A stretch of DNA of 64,000 bases, from the NCBI GenBank assembly GCA_937873515.1, contig CALMYB010000019.1:1-64000 (forward strand). The letters are read 5' to 3'. The notes under the pieces were generated by a model. The model was not told the DNA's origin. It saw nothing but the letters and a program-made list of their open reading frames with translations, and did not search any database. Position numbers and translations under genes: made by a program. Of the stretch, positions 43,616 to 53,923 are shown one piece after another (positions within the stretch are counted from its first letter, which is position 1; each line of letters begins with the position of its first letter). Source of the stretch: an uncultured Acidobacteriota bacterium (GTDB taxonomy: Bacteria > Acidobacteriota > Blastocatellia > Pyrinomonadales > Pyrinomonadaceae).

Positions 43616-43710
43616 ACGCGTTCACGTTGCCGTATTTTCGTTCAGATTGAATTGACCAAATCGGTCAGCGCGCACGGCTTTCGTCTGTCGAAACTGGTAA
43701 AATTTTTCAA

Positions 43711-45378
43711 GTGATCGGACTTTTGAAAAAAGTGTTTCCAGGTGTTCGAAATGTCGTGCTGGCGCTCGCCTCCGCATTGATGCTCGTGTTGGCGTTTCCC
43801 GATAGCGGCTGGTGGTGGTTGGCGTGGTTCGCATTCGTTCCTTTCCTGCTCGCCGTCGTCGATGAAAGGGATGCCATTTCTTCGTTCACTCTAGGCCTTA
43901 TCTTTGGGACGGCATATTTCTTCGGAACGTGTTGGTGGCTCGCCCATGCACCGATCCACTACGGGGCATTTCCGCCAGTATTGGCATATCTGCTGATCTT
44001 TATCGCATGTTCGATCGCAGGGCTTTTCCCCGCGGTCTTTGCACTAGTATTAAATACGATCTCAAGAAGGTGCGGTTCGTGGAGCCTGCTCGCGGCACCT
44101 TTTGTTTGGGTCTTTAGCGAATACCTGCGTTTGTGGATCACAGGGAACAATTGGAATGCGGTCGGCTATTCGCAGGCCTTTTCGCCGCACGCGATCCTGA
44201 ACATGGCGGCGGTCGGCGGCGTTTACCTCGTGAGTTTCAACATCGTTGCCTTTAGTACGCTGATCGCCGCGGCTATCAGGGTTGCTACCTCAACCTCGAC
44301 GTCAGATGCTTTTGAACGCCGCGTTCCTTTACTCGCTTTGGGTACGTATTTCGTTGCTCCGGCGGGAATAATATACCTTTTGGTCGATCCTACGATGAGG
44401 TCGGCCTTTACGCAAGAGAGAAAGCGGATCCTGTCGCTTGCGTTGGTCGCGGTCCCGACCGCGGCGGCAGCTCTCTTATTCTTTTTTGCGATCGGTCCAA
44501 CGACCGAGGCAAAGCCGTCAGACTCGACCGATCTTGCCGCTACGGCGGTGGTCGTTCAGGCGGACGTTCCGATGAGCCCGCTTTCTGCGGTCAAACTGGA
44601 CCAGCTTCGCAGCCGACAGATACAGCTTGCGACCGAACGTTTAGCGGATGTTCGGTCCGGCACGAAGCTCGTGATACTGCCCGAATCGCCGATGAACTAT
44701 ATGTACACGGACGATCGCGAGTTCCAGACGTTCATCGATAATTTCGCACGGCGGAACAATGCTTGGGTGCTCTTCAATTCCGCTGAACCGGATAATGAAT
44801 CGACCCGATATTTCAACTCGGCGGTTATGATCGATCCGAACGGAAAGAAGGCAGGTCAGTACAACAAGATCCACCTCGTGCCATTCGGCGAGGCGATGCC
44901 GTTCCCACTCGATGGAGTTCTTCCCGGGCTGGTCGGAACCTTTGCCTACGGCCGAACCTATGACGTTCTTCCCGTCGGTGATGCGAAGGCGGGTATCTTG
45001 ATCTGCTTCGAGTCGAATTTCGGCACGCTTTCGCGCCGATTCGTCGCCGATGGCGCGGACGTGCTAATCGAGCTCACGAACGACGGCTACCTCGGCCCGA
45101 CTCCGGTTTTGAAGCAGCATCTCGCGAACGCTGTCTTTCGCGCGGTCGAGACCTCGCGGCCCGTTCTTCGGGCCACCAATGTCGGGATAACAGGCTATAT
45201 CGATGAAAGCGGTAATATCTCCGATACGCTGCCGGTTTACGAGGAAGGCACGCGCATCTGGCCGATCCGCAAGAGCAGCGGTAGGATGACCTTCTATGTT
45301 CGGTTTGGCGATTGGATCGCGTGGCTCGGCGCGATCGTAACGCTAGCCTTGGTCGGCTTTGCGTTTAAGAAGAAGTAA
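43711..45378 (+). CDS. lnt: Apolipoprotein N-acyltransferase
   Basis: The 555-residue inner-membrane protein transfers the third acyl chain to lipoproteins. Hydrophobic helices fill about 1-260, then a nitrilase-like domain carries the catalytic triad: Glu in LPESPM (about 325), Lys in YNKIHLVPFGE (about 386) and Cys in LICFESNF (about 432). A last helix lies near the C-terminus. The start is a GTG at 43711. It is transcribed in the direction of prfB but 114 bases ahead of it. Confidence 0.94.
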   Translation: MIGLLKKVFPGVRNVVLALASALMLVLAFPDSGWWWLAWFAFVPFLLAVVDERDAISSFTLGLIFGTAYFFGTCWWLAHAPIHYGAFPPVLAYLLIFIACSIAGLFPAVFALVLNTISRRCGSWSLLAAPFVWVFSEYLRLWITGNNWNAVGYSQAFSPHAILNMAAVGGVYLVSFNIVAFSTLIAAAIRVATSTSTSDAFERRVPLLALGTYFVAPAGIIYLLVDPTMRSAFTQERKRILSLALVAVPTAAAALLFFFAIGPTTEAKPSDSTDLAATAVVVQADVPMSPLSAVKLDQLRSRQIQLATERLADVRSGTKLVILPESPMNYMYTDDREFQTFIDNFARRNNAWVLFNSAEPDNESTRYFNSAVMIDPNGKKAGQYNKIHLVPFGEAMPFPLDGVLPGLVGTFAYGRTYDVLPVGDAKAGILICFESNFGTLSRRFVADGADVLIELTNDGYLGPTPVLKQHLANAVFRAVETSRPVLRATNVGITGYIDESGNISDTLPVYEEGTRIWPIRKSSGRMTFYVRFGDWIAWLGAIVTLALVGFAFKKK

Positions 45379-45492
45379 GAAGCAAGAAGCCGGTTCCGAA
45401 ATAAGTCATAAGGGATAGGTGAAAAGTAATATGTCCTGGCTTCTTTGCGAACATTGCGGACTTTCGGCCCTTCTGCGGTAGTATCTTTACAA

Positions 45493-46600
45493 ATGGAACT
45501 TACAGACCTGCACGCAAAACACGAAGAGATCAAAGACAAAGTTGCCCAACTTGGGAGGTTTCTTTGACGCGCCTCAGAAACGAAAACAGCTAGAACAATT
45601 TGAAGAGCAAATTGCCCAGCCGGGCTTTTGGGACGATTCCGAATCGGCTCAGAAGGTCGTGCAGCAGCGATCTCGCATCGAGAAAGCGCTAGAACGGCAG
45701 AAGGCGTTCGAAACCGGCGTATCTGATGCCGAGGTGCTTTTTGAATTTGCCGAATCGGACGCGGCGTCTGCGACCGAACTAGAAGACCTGATAGCAAAAC
45801 TCGATGGTGAAGTAGCCGCTGCTGAGATCGAATCCTTGCTCTCGGGCGAAACGGATGCCAACAACGCGATCTGCTCGCTCCAGGCAGGTGCGGGCGGCAC
45901 GGACGCGCAGGATTTCGCACAGATGCTGCTTAGGATGTATCTTCGCTGGGCAGAGCGAAAAGGCTTTAAGGCTGAGATACTCGACGAACAGGCCGGAAGC
46001 GAAGCCGGTATCAAGTCCGCTACGTTCCGCATCGAGGGCGATTACGCCTATGGCCTTCTGGCGGCTGAGGCAGGCGTGCATCGCCTCGTTCGCATTTCGC
46101 CGTTCAATTCCGGCGGCAGCCGCGAGACGTCCTTTGCGTCGATGTTCGTGAGCCCGGAGATCGACGAGAATATCGAGGTCAATATCGAGGACAAGGACCT
46201 TCGCGTCGATACATATCGCTCTACCGGTGCGGGCGGCCAGCACGTGAACACGACGGATTCGGCGGTTCGGATCACGCACTTGCCGACGGGCATCGTCGTA
46301 ACTTGTCAGAACCAGCGTTCGCAGATCCAGAATCGCGCGGTCGCGATGCAAGTGCTTCGCTCAAAACTCTACGAACTCGAACTCGAAAAACGGCGCGAGG
46401 GCGCCGCCGAACTCGAGGCAGGCAAAATGGACATCTCGTTCGGTTCGCAAATACGCAACTACGTCCTTCATCCTTACCGACTCGTCAAAGATACGCGCAC
46501 AAAGCACGAGACCGCTGATGTGGACTCGGTTCTCGACGGCGAGATCGATGACTTCATCCAGGAAGTGCTTCTTTATAAAAAAGGTACCGCCGTAAAGTAG
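45493..46600 (+). CDS. prfB: Peptide chain release factor 2, with programmed +1 frameshift
   Basis: ATG 45493 opens a 24-codon frame that meets TGA at 45565. A shift of +1 at CTT-TGA-C continues into the long frame to 46600, giving 368 residues, normal for RF2. The stop-codon recognition tripeptide SPF (RISPFNSGG) and catalytic GGQ (GAGGQHVNTTDS) are present. Autoregulation by the in-frame UGA, itself read by RF2, is the classic control. The frame before the shift alone would make only 24 residues. Confidence 0.96.
45552..45568 (+). other. RF2 programmed frameshift signal
   Basis: GGGAGG (SD-like, 45553-45558) sits just ahead of TTT-CTT-TGA-C (45559-45568), matching the known prfB signal: internal Shine-Dalgarno, slippery CTT and UGAC stop context. 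Reading resumes at GAC (45566). Confidence 0.93.
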
Positions 46601-46930
46601 ACCCTCTCGATTGTCGGAAGTCTAAAAGTGGCTGCAAAGACAGGCAATCGCGCGCGCCAAAAAAATGACCTCGCGGCCTTATTCTACAGAGTCGCCGAAT
46701 TGTGAATTCTGCTCTTGACACCATTTGAAAATAGGGTATATTCCATACTCAAAAGACAAAACTTTGGCCTTTGTTGGATTCCCAAACCCGGAATTTCGAG
46801 TTTACGAAATCGAGCGGATCCAGCTGTATACAGCCGGATCATCGACCATGTTCGAGCATCGTCCGCGAAATGGTCGCACTTTTGAAAGGGATCAAGGCTA
46901 TGTCTGAAATCTACTCAGGAGCAAGAGAAA
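46601..46930. other. Intergenic region and long 5' leader of the giant surface protein
   Basis: Gene-free, 330 bases. A promoter lies at 46715-46742, leaving a leader of about 180 bases. Frames in the leader (46725-46907) look like noise. I see no riboswitch. Confidence 0.5.
46715..46742 (+). promoter_or_regulatory. Sigma70-type promoter
   Basis: TTGACA (46715-46720), 16 bases, then TATATT (46737-46742). The same spacing occurs in the promoter at 60424-60451. It should drive the 2283-residue gene. Confidence 0.65.
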
Positions 46931-49900
46931 ATGACCCGACACTTTCGTTCAGTTCGCTACCTAGTGACCGCATTGGTCCTGACCGCGATTTCCGGCCTGG
47001 TGTTTGCCGAGACTAGCGGTCTTTCACGTTTTTCCGACCTTTTTTCTGCATACGCGCAGGAATTTGTAAATACCGGCAGTGTTTCGGCCTTTCCCGAGGA
47101 AATGAGCAAGGAAGAGTCGGCGAATGAGATCGCCGAACTGTCTGCTCCTGCGCCCAGTGAGCAATTGATAACCGCATCGAGCTATGCGTTCTCAAGTGCG
47201 AACTCAGTTGCCCTCGATGATATGTCGAGCGGCACAACACAGCTTGTTGCCGCCGGGCAAGACGACACGGCTTCGCCCGTAACGAACATCGGGTTTGATT
47301 TTTTCTATGACGGGGTTAGGCATACGCAATTCTCTGTGAACGCCAATGGTTTGGCGCGCTTAGGCCCGGTAGTTGTTGCAACTACGTTCAATAACAGCAC
47401 GAGCGGTTTGGGAACGACCACCAACGCACCGAAGATCGCTCCGTACTTCGAAGACCTCTGTGTTGGCACGAACGGCAAAGTTCACTACAAGGTGAACGGT
47501 ACAGCACCGAACCGGAAGCTTGTTGTCGAATGGCAGAATATGCAGATCTCGCGCGGAACGAGTTGTGCCGGAGCAGGTGCGGGAACATTCCAGATGTGGC
47601 TTTTCGAATCGGCCGGAGCGACAACGCCGGGGAGGATCCAGTTCGTCTATGGTGACGGCGTAGTTGCCTCTCAAGCCGCTGATCTCGGTGCTTCGGTCGG
47701 ATTGCAGTCAGGGGCTGCGACCAATTTCGCATCGGTGACCGTCACTGACGACTCGGTCTCTTATACGACAGCGAACGATACCAACTTGCCGGGTATTCCG
47801 GCTGGTAAGAGCTATATCTTTACGCCGAATGTACCTCTTCCGCCTTCGGGCTTGAACTTCGCTCCCGTAACGGCATCTTCGATCCAGTTGAATTGGACGG
47901 ATAATGCCTCTAACGAGGCCGGGTTTGCCGTTTATCGTTCGACCGATGGCGGTACGACCTATAGCTTTGCAGGTCAGACGGCCGCAGACGCGACTTCGTT
48001 CAACGATACCGGCCTTATCCCGGGAACGACGTACTTTTATGAGGTTGCGGCGGTTTCCGAAGGCGTCATTAGTGCTTTTATCAGCGGAAGTCAGGCGACG
48101 AGTGCTGCGGGCAGCGACACCTGTGCTGCCTCTGGGGGAAATTGGAGCGATACTGCGACCTGGGCCGACGGCAGCATTCCGACCTCGACGGATAACGTCA
48201 CGATCGGCTCGGGGTGTACGGTAACGGTCGACGTTACGACGGCGGCTGCGTTCAACGTCGTGATCGACAGCGGCGGCACCTTGCAAGCGCCGACAAGCGG
48301 CACGGTCACCAACAATAATCTGTCGCTCGGCGGAAACCTGAATAACAACGGTACGCTCGACCTTTCGACCAACTCGGATACGTCGGGTGCGATCCTGAGC
48401 TTTGTCGCGACCGTGCCGAATGTTACCTTCGGCGGCTCTGGGGCGGTGACGGACGTAAGGGAGATCGTTGTCAATAAGGGCGCGCAATCGTCAATTGTCG
48501 AGTTGACCGCAGCGAACTTTACCGTTCGCGGGGTTAACACGGATTCTGCGGGATTCTTGACGTTGACGAGCGGTACATTCAAAGTTTCGGGAAGTGCCAA
48601 CGTTACGAACCGTGTCTTCACGACCGCAGGATACTCGATCCCGGCACTCGGCGGGTTCTGGCTGAACAACCCTAATTTTACGGTCGCAGGACAGAACGGC
48701 TCACCGACAGTAGCGGGTCAGCTTCGCATTTCCGACGGCACGTTCAATGTCGGAACATCGACCGGTAACTCACTGGGCGGCTCCACCGGCGGCCAGTATA
48801 TTTTTGAAGGCGGCACAACTAATATTGCCGGACGATTGCAAACGACCAGCGCGATCAGCTACACCCAATCGGGCGGCGCAGTAAACGTATGCACGGTTGG
48901 TAATACGGCAACAACGGCGTGTTTCGGATTGACCTCGACAGCAAACACTTTCAATATGTCGGGCGGAACCATCACGCTGGTTACGCCAAGCTCAAACGCC
49001 ACGCCATTGGATTACAGCGTCTCCACAAGCGCGAACGTTGTTTTCGTTACGAATCCTGTTTTGACCACGCTTAATGTCGGGACCGGCTCGGCTGCCCAAA
49101 CATTTCGAGTTACGGGGTCAACTCCGAGCCTGAATATTCCGGCAAATAGCACAATGAATGTCGGCAGCGGAACTAACGGAGCTGCTATCTTCCATCGAGG
49201 AGCGACAGTTGTAAATAACGGTGCGATCGCGATCCAAGGTACGGGAACGAGTTCGCGGTTCGATTGGGCGGCAAGCGGCCCGATGACTTACAGCGGAACC
49301 GGAACATTCGGCACTGCCGCAACACCGTTCACCGGTGTCGGAATGAGCGCGAACAGCCCGACCGGCGATAATACGACGCTAAATTCGCCGATATTTGTAA
49401 ATCGCGTGAACTTGTTCAACGGCGGATTTACTGGCAGCGGTAACATCACGCTTGGCGACGGAGCAGCTTCGACGACTGTTATTCAGATCGGCAATTCGAC
49501 AACGCCGACCAACGCCGGAACCTTCGACGTTTCGCCCGTTTATAACAGCGGTTCGGGCGGCCACATCGCTCTGCACTTGAGAACGACGACACCAAATCGT
49601 CCGACCGGCTTTGAGATCAATACGACCCGTACACTTGCTTCGTGGACGATCGACGATAACGCAGTCGGCGGAACACTAGTCGTTACCGGCGGCGACATAA
49701 CCGTTGTAGGCGCATTGGCGTTAACCAACGGAATCGTGCAAACAAACGCGAATACCATCATTCACAACGGAGCTGCAACGCGCACGAACGGCTATGTTGA
49801 CGGCAATCTTAGCCGCAGTTACACGGCGACGGAAGCGTACACGTATCACGTCGGGCAGAACGGCTATTCGCCCGTGACAGCTACTATTACGAATTTACCG

Positions 49901-52900
49901 ACAGGTCCGTCGAGTTTGACGGTCAAAGCGGTCGACGCAACTCTTCCCGGCTTAAATGTGCCGGTCTCAACTTCGCGCTATTGGAATTTAACTGAGATCG
50001 GAAATATTACGGCCGATCTGGCGTTCACTTATCTGGATGAGGACGTGAACGGCGTCGAAACCGATTATCGCGTTTTTAGATCTGACGCGGGCATTATGAC
50101 CAACCTATGTTCGGGCGGGCCATGCGTGAATGATGCGACGAACACGGCAACTGTGACGGGCATAACGGCTTTCTCGGATTGGGGCATCGGCGAAAACACT
50201 GCCGCGACTCCGGGTGTGCTCGACTTCGACAGTGCGACGTATTCGGCCAACGAAGACGCAGGCACGGCAACAATAACCGTCACACGTAGCGGAGGCAGTG
50301 CAAATTCGGTCACGGTCGATTACGCAAGCGTAGCGGGCGGCTCAGCTATGGGCGGTGCTGCGTGTGCGGCGGGAATTGACTTCGTCAATGCTTCCGGCAC
50401 GCTGACGTTTGCTAACGGCGACACCTCGGAATCGTTTACGGTTACGACGTGTCCGGATACTGACGTCGAACCTGATGAGACCGTAAACTTGGCGTTGAGC
50501 AACCCGACGGGCGGCGCAACGATCGGGGCACAGGGCACATCGGTCTTTACGATCCTCAATGACGATGTAGCCGGACCGGCGAACGTCGTGGTCAATCCGG
50601 GCAATACACCCTATGCGACCCTCAAAGAAGCGATCGACGCGATCAATGCGGGAACGCACACGGGAGCGATCACCGTTGACGTGATGGCCAACACGACCGA
50701 AACCGCCTCATCCGTTTTGAACGCGAGCGGTGCAGGAAGTGCGAACTATACGTCGATCATCATCCGTGCCGGTGCAGACGGCGTAACGGTTTCCGGGCCG
50801 TCGGTCCAGGGCCGAGGGTTGATCGAACTCAATGGTGCGGACAATGTGACTATTGATGGAGATAACCCGAATACGGCAGGTACGAACCGTAACTTGACGA
50901 TTCAAAACACTGCCGCGAATACGGTCAACTTCGCATCCGTGATCCGCGTTGCGCTCAATGCGACCACGGTTGCGAGTGCCGATAACAACGTTTTCAAGAA
51001 CCTGAATATCGCCGGCAACGCAACCGGCCTAAACGTCAGCACTGCCACGGCGACGGGCGGACCGCAGAATACGACCTTTGGTATCTTCTTGGGTCCCAAT
51101 GCATCCGGTCCAACGACCGATCCAACGGCGATCACCTCGGTTGCAACGGGTGTCGCCGGCGCGGCGACCGCGGCAAATCTGGTCGTTGAGAACAACAGGA
51201 TCGTTACCGCGGCACGCGGCGTGTCTGTGAACGGATCGGCGACGACAGTCGCACCCGGCTTACAGATACGGAAGAACCAGATCGGCAATCCGACGATGGG
51301 CGATCCCGACCAGGTGACCGCCATCGGGATAACCGCAAACGGTTCGACGAACGCAGTTATCTCCGAAAATCAGGTCTGGGTGGAGGGCTATGTTCGCTCG
51401 AGTTCCTCAACACACGGCATTAATGTCGGCGTGAACAGCACGAACACGTCAGGAGCGACCATCGAGAAGAACCGCATCGATCGTGTCAAGCAGAACGACG
51501 GCCAGTCTTGGGCGGCTTACGGCATCAATCTCGGCGGCGGCAGCAGCCATATCGTCCGGAACAACTTTGTCTCGGGCGTTATCAACGACCAGACCGCCGG
51601 AACAGGAGCATTCGGCGTTACCTTCGGTGCTTACGGCATTAGAAGCGGCAGCGGAACCGGGCATCAGATCTATCACAATTCGGTCAATATGTATGGTGCG
51701 ATGGGCGGTGTCACGAACACGAATCTCACTGCAGCCTTCATATTGACGGGGACGAGTCAGACCGGTGTCGATGTCCGAAACAATGTATTCGTGAATTCGA
51801 TATCGGGCGGAAATCCGACCGGGACTCGTAATGTCGCGATCTACTTGCCTTCGGGTGCGACATCAGTCCTAAATCTGACCCTGAACAATAACGACTACTT
51901 TGTCGGTTCGGATGCGAACAACCGTATGGCGCAGGTCGGCACATCATTCGGCACGGGTGAATATGCGCTTGCCGATTTTGATCCGACGATGACGACTCCC
52001 GCGACGAACTTCCGTTCGTACACCAGCCCGTTATCGGCGGGGGGACTGAATGACGATTCCAGCAAGAAGGTGGATCCGCTGTTCGTCTCCAGCAGCGATC
52101 TGCATCTGCAGGTGACTTCGCCGATGCAGGCCTCGGGTGCAAGCGTCGGAGTGGCCGATGACATTGACGGCGATATTCGGCAGACGCCTCCTGATCTTGG
52201 TGCGGACGAAGTCCTCTCAATGGGGTCGCCGGGTTCATTACAATTCAGCAGTGCGACCTATTCGATAGGCGAGGCAGGAGGCGACGCAGTAGTTACCGTT
52301 ACCCGCACGGGCGGCAGTGACGGTACTGTAACGGTCGATTACGCGACCTCGGACGGCACCGCTGCCGGCGGAGCTTCGTGCGGCGGTTCGGTTGACTATG
52401 TAAATGCTTCCGGAACCTTGTCGTTCGCAAACGGTGAAACGAGCAAGACGTTCAACGTGACGATCTGCAACGACACAACGGACGAGCCGGATGAGACGTT
52501 GAATTACACGCTGTCGAATCCCACGGGCGGTGCAACGCTAGGCACACCATCCGCCGCAGTTCAGACGATCGTGGACGATGACGTGCCGGCGTTGACCTAT
52601 AACGTCGCCATCAGCGATGCACGATTGGTGGAAGGCAACTCCGGTTCGGCGAACATGGTGTTCGACGTGACGCTGACCTCTGCGGCCCCGCCTGTCGGAC
52701 AAAACGGCAGTCCGACGATCGCGTCGGTACAGTACGCGACCTCGAACGGCACCGCCACGGCGGGCAGCGACTATTCCGCGACTAGCGGAACGCTCAATTT
52801 CTCCGCAACGGGAACTCAGACGGTCTCGGTTCCGGTGGCCGGAGATACGACCAAAGAAGCGAATGAATTCTTCTTTGTGAACTTGAGCAATCCGTCGGTG

Positions 52901-53782
52901 GACACGACGATCACGGACGGCCAAGGTGCGGGCGTCATCGTTGACGAAGATCGGCCGTATGTGGCCGACTTCGACCGCGATCTGAAGTCGGATTTCAGCG
53001 TCTTTCGCCCGAGCAGCTTGCTTTGGTACGCACTCCACTCAAGCGACGGTTCGCTGGACATCGCCGCTGCCGGCGCTATCGACGGCGTTGCGGCACCGGG
53101 TGATTACGACGGCGATGGAAAGGCTGACTTTGCGGTCTTCGATCCGAATGCCGGTGTCTGGTCGGTTCGTCGCAGCTCGAACAACTCGATCCTTACGAAG
53201 TCTTGGGGAACCGCCGGCGACAAGCCCGTGCAAGGTGACTACGACGGCGACGGCAAGACGGACTTTGCGGTCTTCAGGCCATCTACCGGTGTCTGGTGGA
53301 TCTCGCGAAGCTCGGATAGCAGTACCACTGCACTGCAGTTCGGTATCAGCACCGATCGGCCTGTTCAGGGCGATTACGACGGCGACTTCAAGACCGACCT
53401 TGCCGTTTATCGCGACGGAACCTGGTATATCTTACGCAGCTCGGATGGCGGCGTTTCGATACAAAGCTGGGGGCTTTCGACCGACAAACCGGTCGCGGGT
53501 GACTTCGATGGCGATGGCCGACAGGATGTCGCGATCTACCGTGACGGTGTCTGGTGGATCCAACAGAGCTTGAGCGGTACCTACATCGCCGTTCCATTCG
53601 GGCTGTCGTCCGATGTGCCGGCTCCGGCAGATTTCGATGGTGACGGTACGACTGACATTGCCGTCTTCCGCGGCTCGACCGGACTTTGGTACGTGCTGAA
53701 GAGCTCGGATCAGACCTTGACCGGCGTGATATGGGGTGTTAGCACGGACGTGCCCGTTCCAAGTGCCTACATTCCTGAGTAG
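46931..53782 (+). CDS. Giant secreted multidomain surface protein
   Basis: The 2283-residue protein has a signal peptide (VTALVLTAISGLVFAETS). Then come a jelly-roll-like region (about 60-300), an FN3 domain (about 302-380), a G8-like start (GGNWSDTATWADG, near 400) and a long beta-solenoid (about 400-1090). A Calx-beta domain (about 1094-1211) leads to a pectate-lyase-like helix (about 1216-1756), then two more Calx-beta domains (1766-1883, 1887-2004). The tail (2010-2283) has about seven FG-GAP-like calcium-loop units (GDYDGDGKTDFAVFRPS). Likely an adhesin or matrix protein. AGGAG precedes the ATG. Confidence 0.8.
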   Translation: MTRHFRSVRYLVTALVLTAISGLVFAETSGLSRFSDLFSAYAQEFVNTGSVSAFPEEMSKEESANEIAELSAPAPSEQLITASSYAFSSANSVALDDMSSGTTQLVAAGQDDTASPVTNIGFDFFYDGVRHTQFSVNANGLARLGPVVVATTFNNSTSGLGTTTNAPKIAPYFEDLCVGTNGKVHYKVNGTAPNRKLVVEWQNMQISRGTSCAGAGAGTFQMWLFESAGATTPGRIQFVYGDGVVASQAADLGASVGLQSGAATNFASVTVTDDSVSYTTANDTNLPGIPAGKSYIFTPNVPLPPSGLNFAPVTASSIQLNWTDNASNEAGFAVYRSTDGGTTYSFAGQTAADATSFNDTGLIPGTTYFYEVAAVSEGVISAFISGSQATSAAGSDTCAASGGNWSDTATWADGSIPTSTDNVTIGSGCTVTVDVTTAAAFNVVIDSGGTLQAPTSGTVTNNNLSLGGNLNNNGTLDLSTNSDTSGAILSFVATVPNVTFGGSGAVTDVREIVVNKGAQSSIVELTAANFTVRGVNTDSAGFLTLTSGTFKVSGSANVTNRVFTTAGYSIPALGGFWLNNPNFTVAGQNGSPTVAGQLRISDGTFNVGTSTGNSLGGSTGGQYIFEGGTTNIAGRLQTTSAISYTQSGGAVNVCTVGNTATTACFGLTSTANTFNMSGGTITLVTPSSNATPLDYSVSTSANVVFVTNPVLTTLNVGTGSAAQTFRVTGSTPSLNIPANSTMNVGSGTNGAAIFHRGATVVNNGAIAIQGTGTSSRFDWAASGPMTYSGTGTFGTAATPFTGVGMSANSPTGDNTTLNSPIFVNRVNLFNGGFTGSGNITLGDGAASTTVIQIGNSTTPTNAGTFDVSPVYNSGSGGHIALHLRTTTPNRPTGFEINTTRTLASWTIDDNAVGGTLVVTGGDITVVGALALTNGIVQTNANTIIHNGAATRTNGYVDGNLSRSYTATEAYTYHVGQNGYSPVTATITNLPTGPSSLTVKAVDATLPGLNVPVSTSRYWNLTEIGNITADLAFTYLDEDVNGVETDYRVFRSDAGIMTNLCSGGPCVNDATNTATVTGITAFSDWGIGENTAATPGVLDFDSATYSANEDAGTATITVTRSGGSANSVTVDYASVAGGSAMGGAACAAGIDFVNASGTLTFANGDTSESFTVTTCPDTDVEPDETVNLALSNPTGGATIGAQGTSVFTILNDDVAGPANVVVNPGNTPYATLKEAIDAINAGTHTGAITVDVMANTTETASSVLNASGAGSANYTSIIIRAGADGVTVSGPSVQGRGLIELNGADNVTIDGDNPNTAGTNRNLTIQNTAANTVNFASVIRVALNATTVASADNNVFKNLNIAGNATGLNVSTATATGGPQNTTFGIFLGPNASGPTTDPTAITSVATGVAGAATAANLVVENNRIVTAARGVSVNGSATTVAPGLQIRKNQIGNPTMGDPDQVTAIGITANGSTNAVISENQVWVEGYVRSSSSTHGINVGVNSTNTSGATIEKNRIDRVKQNDGQSWAAYGINLGGGSSHIVRNNFVSGVINDQTAGTGAFGVTFGAYGIRSGSGTGHQIYHNSVNMYGAMGGVTNTNLTAAFILTGTSQTGVDVRNNVFVNSISGGNPTGTRNVAIYLPSGATSVLNLTLNNNDYFVGSDANNRMAQVGTSFGTGEYALADFDPTMTTPATNFRSYTSPLSAGGLNDDSSKKVDPLFVSSSDLHLQVTSPMQASGASVGVADDIDGDIRQTPPDLGADEVLSMGSPGSLQFSSATYSIGEAGGDAVVTVTRTGGSDGTVTVDYATSDGTAAGGASCGGSVDYVNASGTLSFANGETSKTFNVTICNDTTDEPDETLNYTLSNPTGGATLGTPSAAVQTIVDDDVPALTYNVAISDARLVEGNSGSANMVFDVTLTSAAPPVGQNGSPTIASVQYATSNGTATAGSDYSATSGTLNFSATGTQTVSVPVAGDTTKEANEFFFVNLSNPSVDTTITDGQGAGVIVDEDRPYVADFDRDLKSDFSVFRPSSLLWYALHSSDGSLDIAAAGAIDGVAAPGDYDGDGKADFAVFDPNAGVWSVRRSSNNSILTKSWGTAGDKPVQGDYDGDGKTDFAVFRPSTGVWWISRSSDSSTTALQFGISTDRPVQGDYDGDFKTDLAVYRDGTWYILRSSDGGVSIQSWGLSTDKPVAGDFDGDGRQDVAIYRDGVWWIQQSLSGTYIAVPFGLSSDVPAPADFDGDGTTDIAVFRGSTGLWYVLKSSDQTLTGVIWGVSTDVPVPSAYIPE

Positions 53783-53804
53783 CCGCCTTTGATAGCTGAC
53801 AAAT

Positions 53805-53844
53805 GGTGTGGAGAACCGCTTACTGGTTTTCCACACCGTTTTTT
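53805..53844 (+). terminator. Rho-independent terminator after the giant gene
   Basis: GGTGTGGAGAACC (53805-53817) pairs with GGTTTTCCACACC (53825-53837), with one mismatch, followed by a T run at 53839-53844. It separates the giant gene from radA. Confidence 0.85.
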
Positions 53845-53923
53845 ATTTCCGTTCCGCCCGCGACGGGGCACTCCTTGTTCCCGTCAGGTATGTCGGAAAT
53901 GGTATCCTGTTCCCTCAATTACG

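Noticed and set aside
46725..46907. A 60-codon leader peptide before the giant gene
   Set aside because: It overlaps the -10 box at its start, and has no ribosome site or clear pattern.
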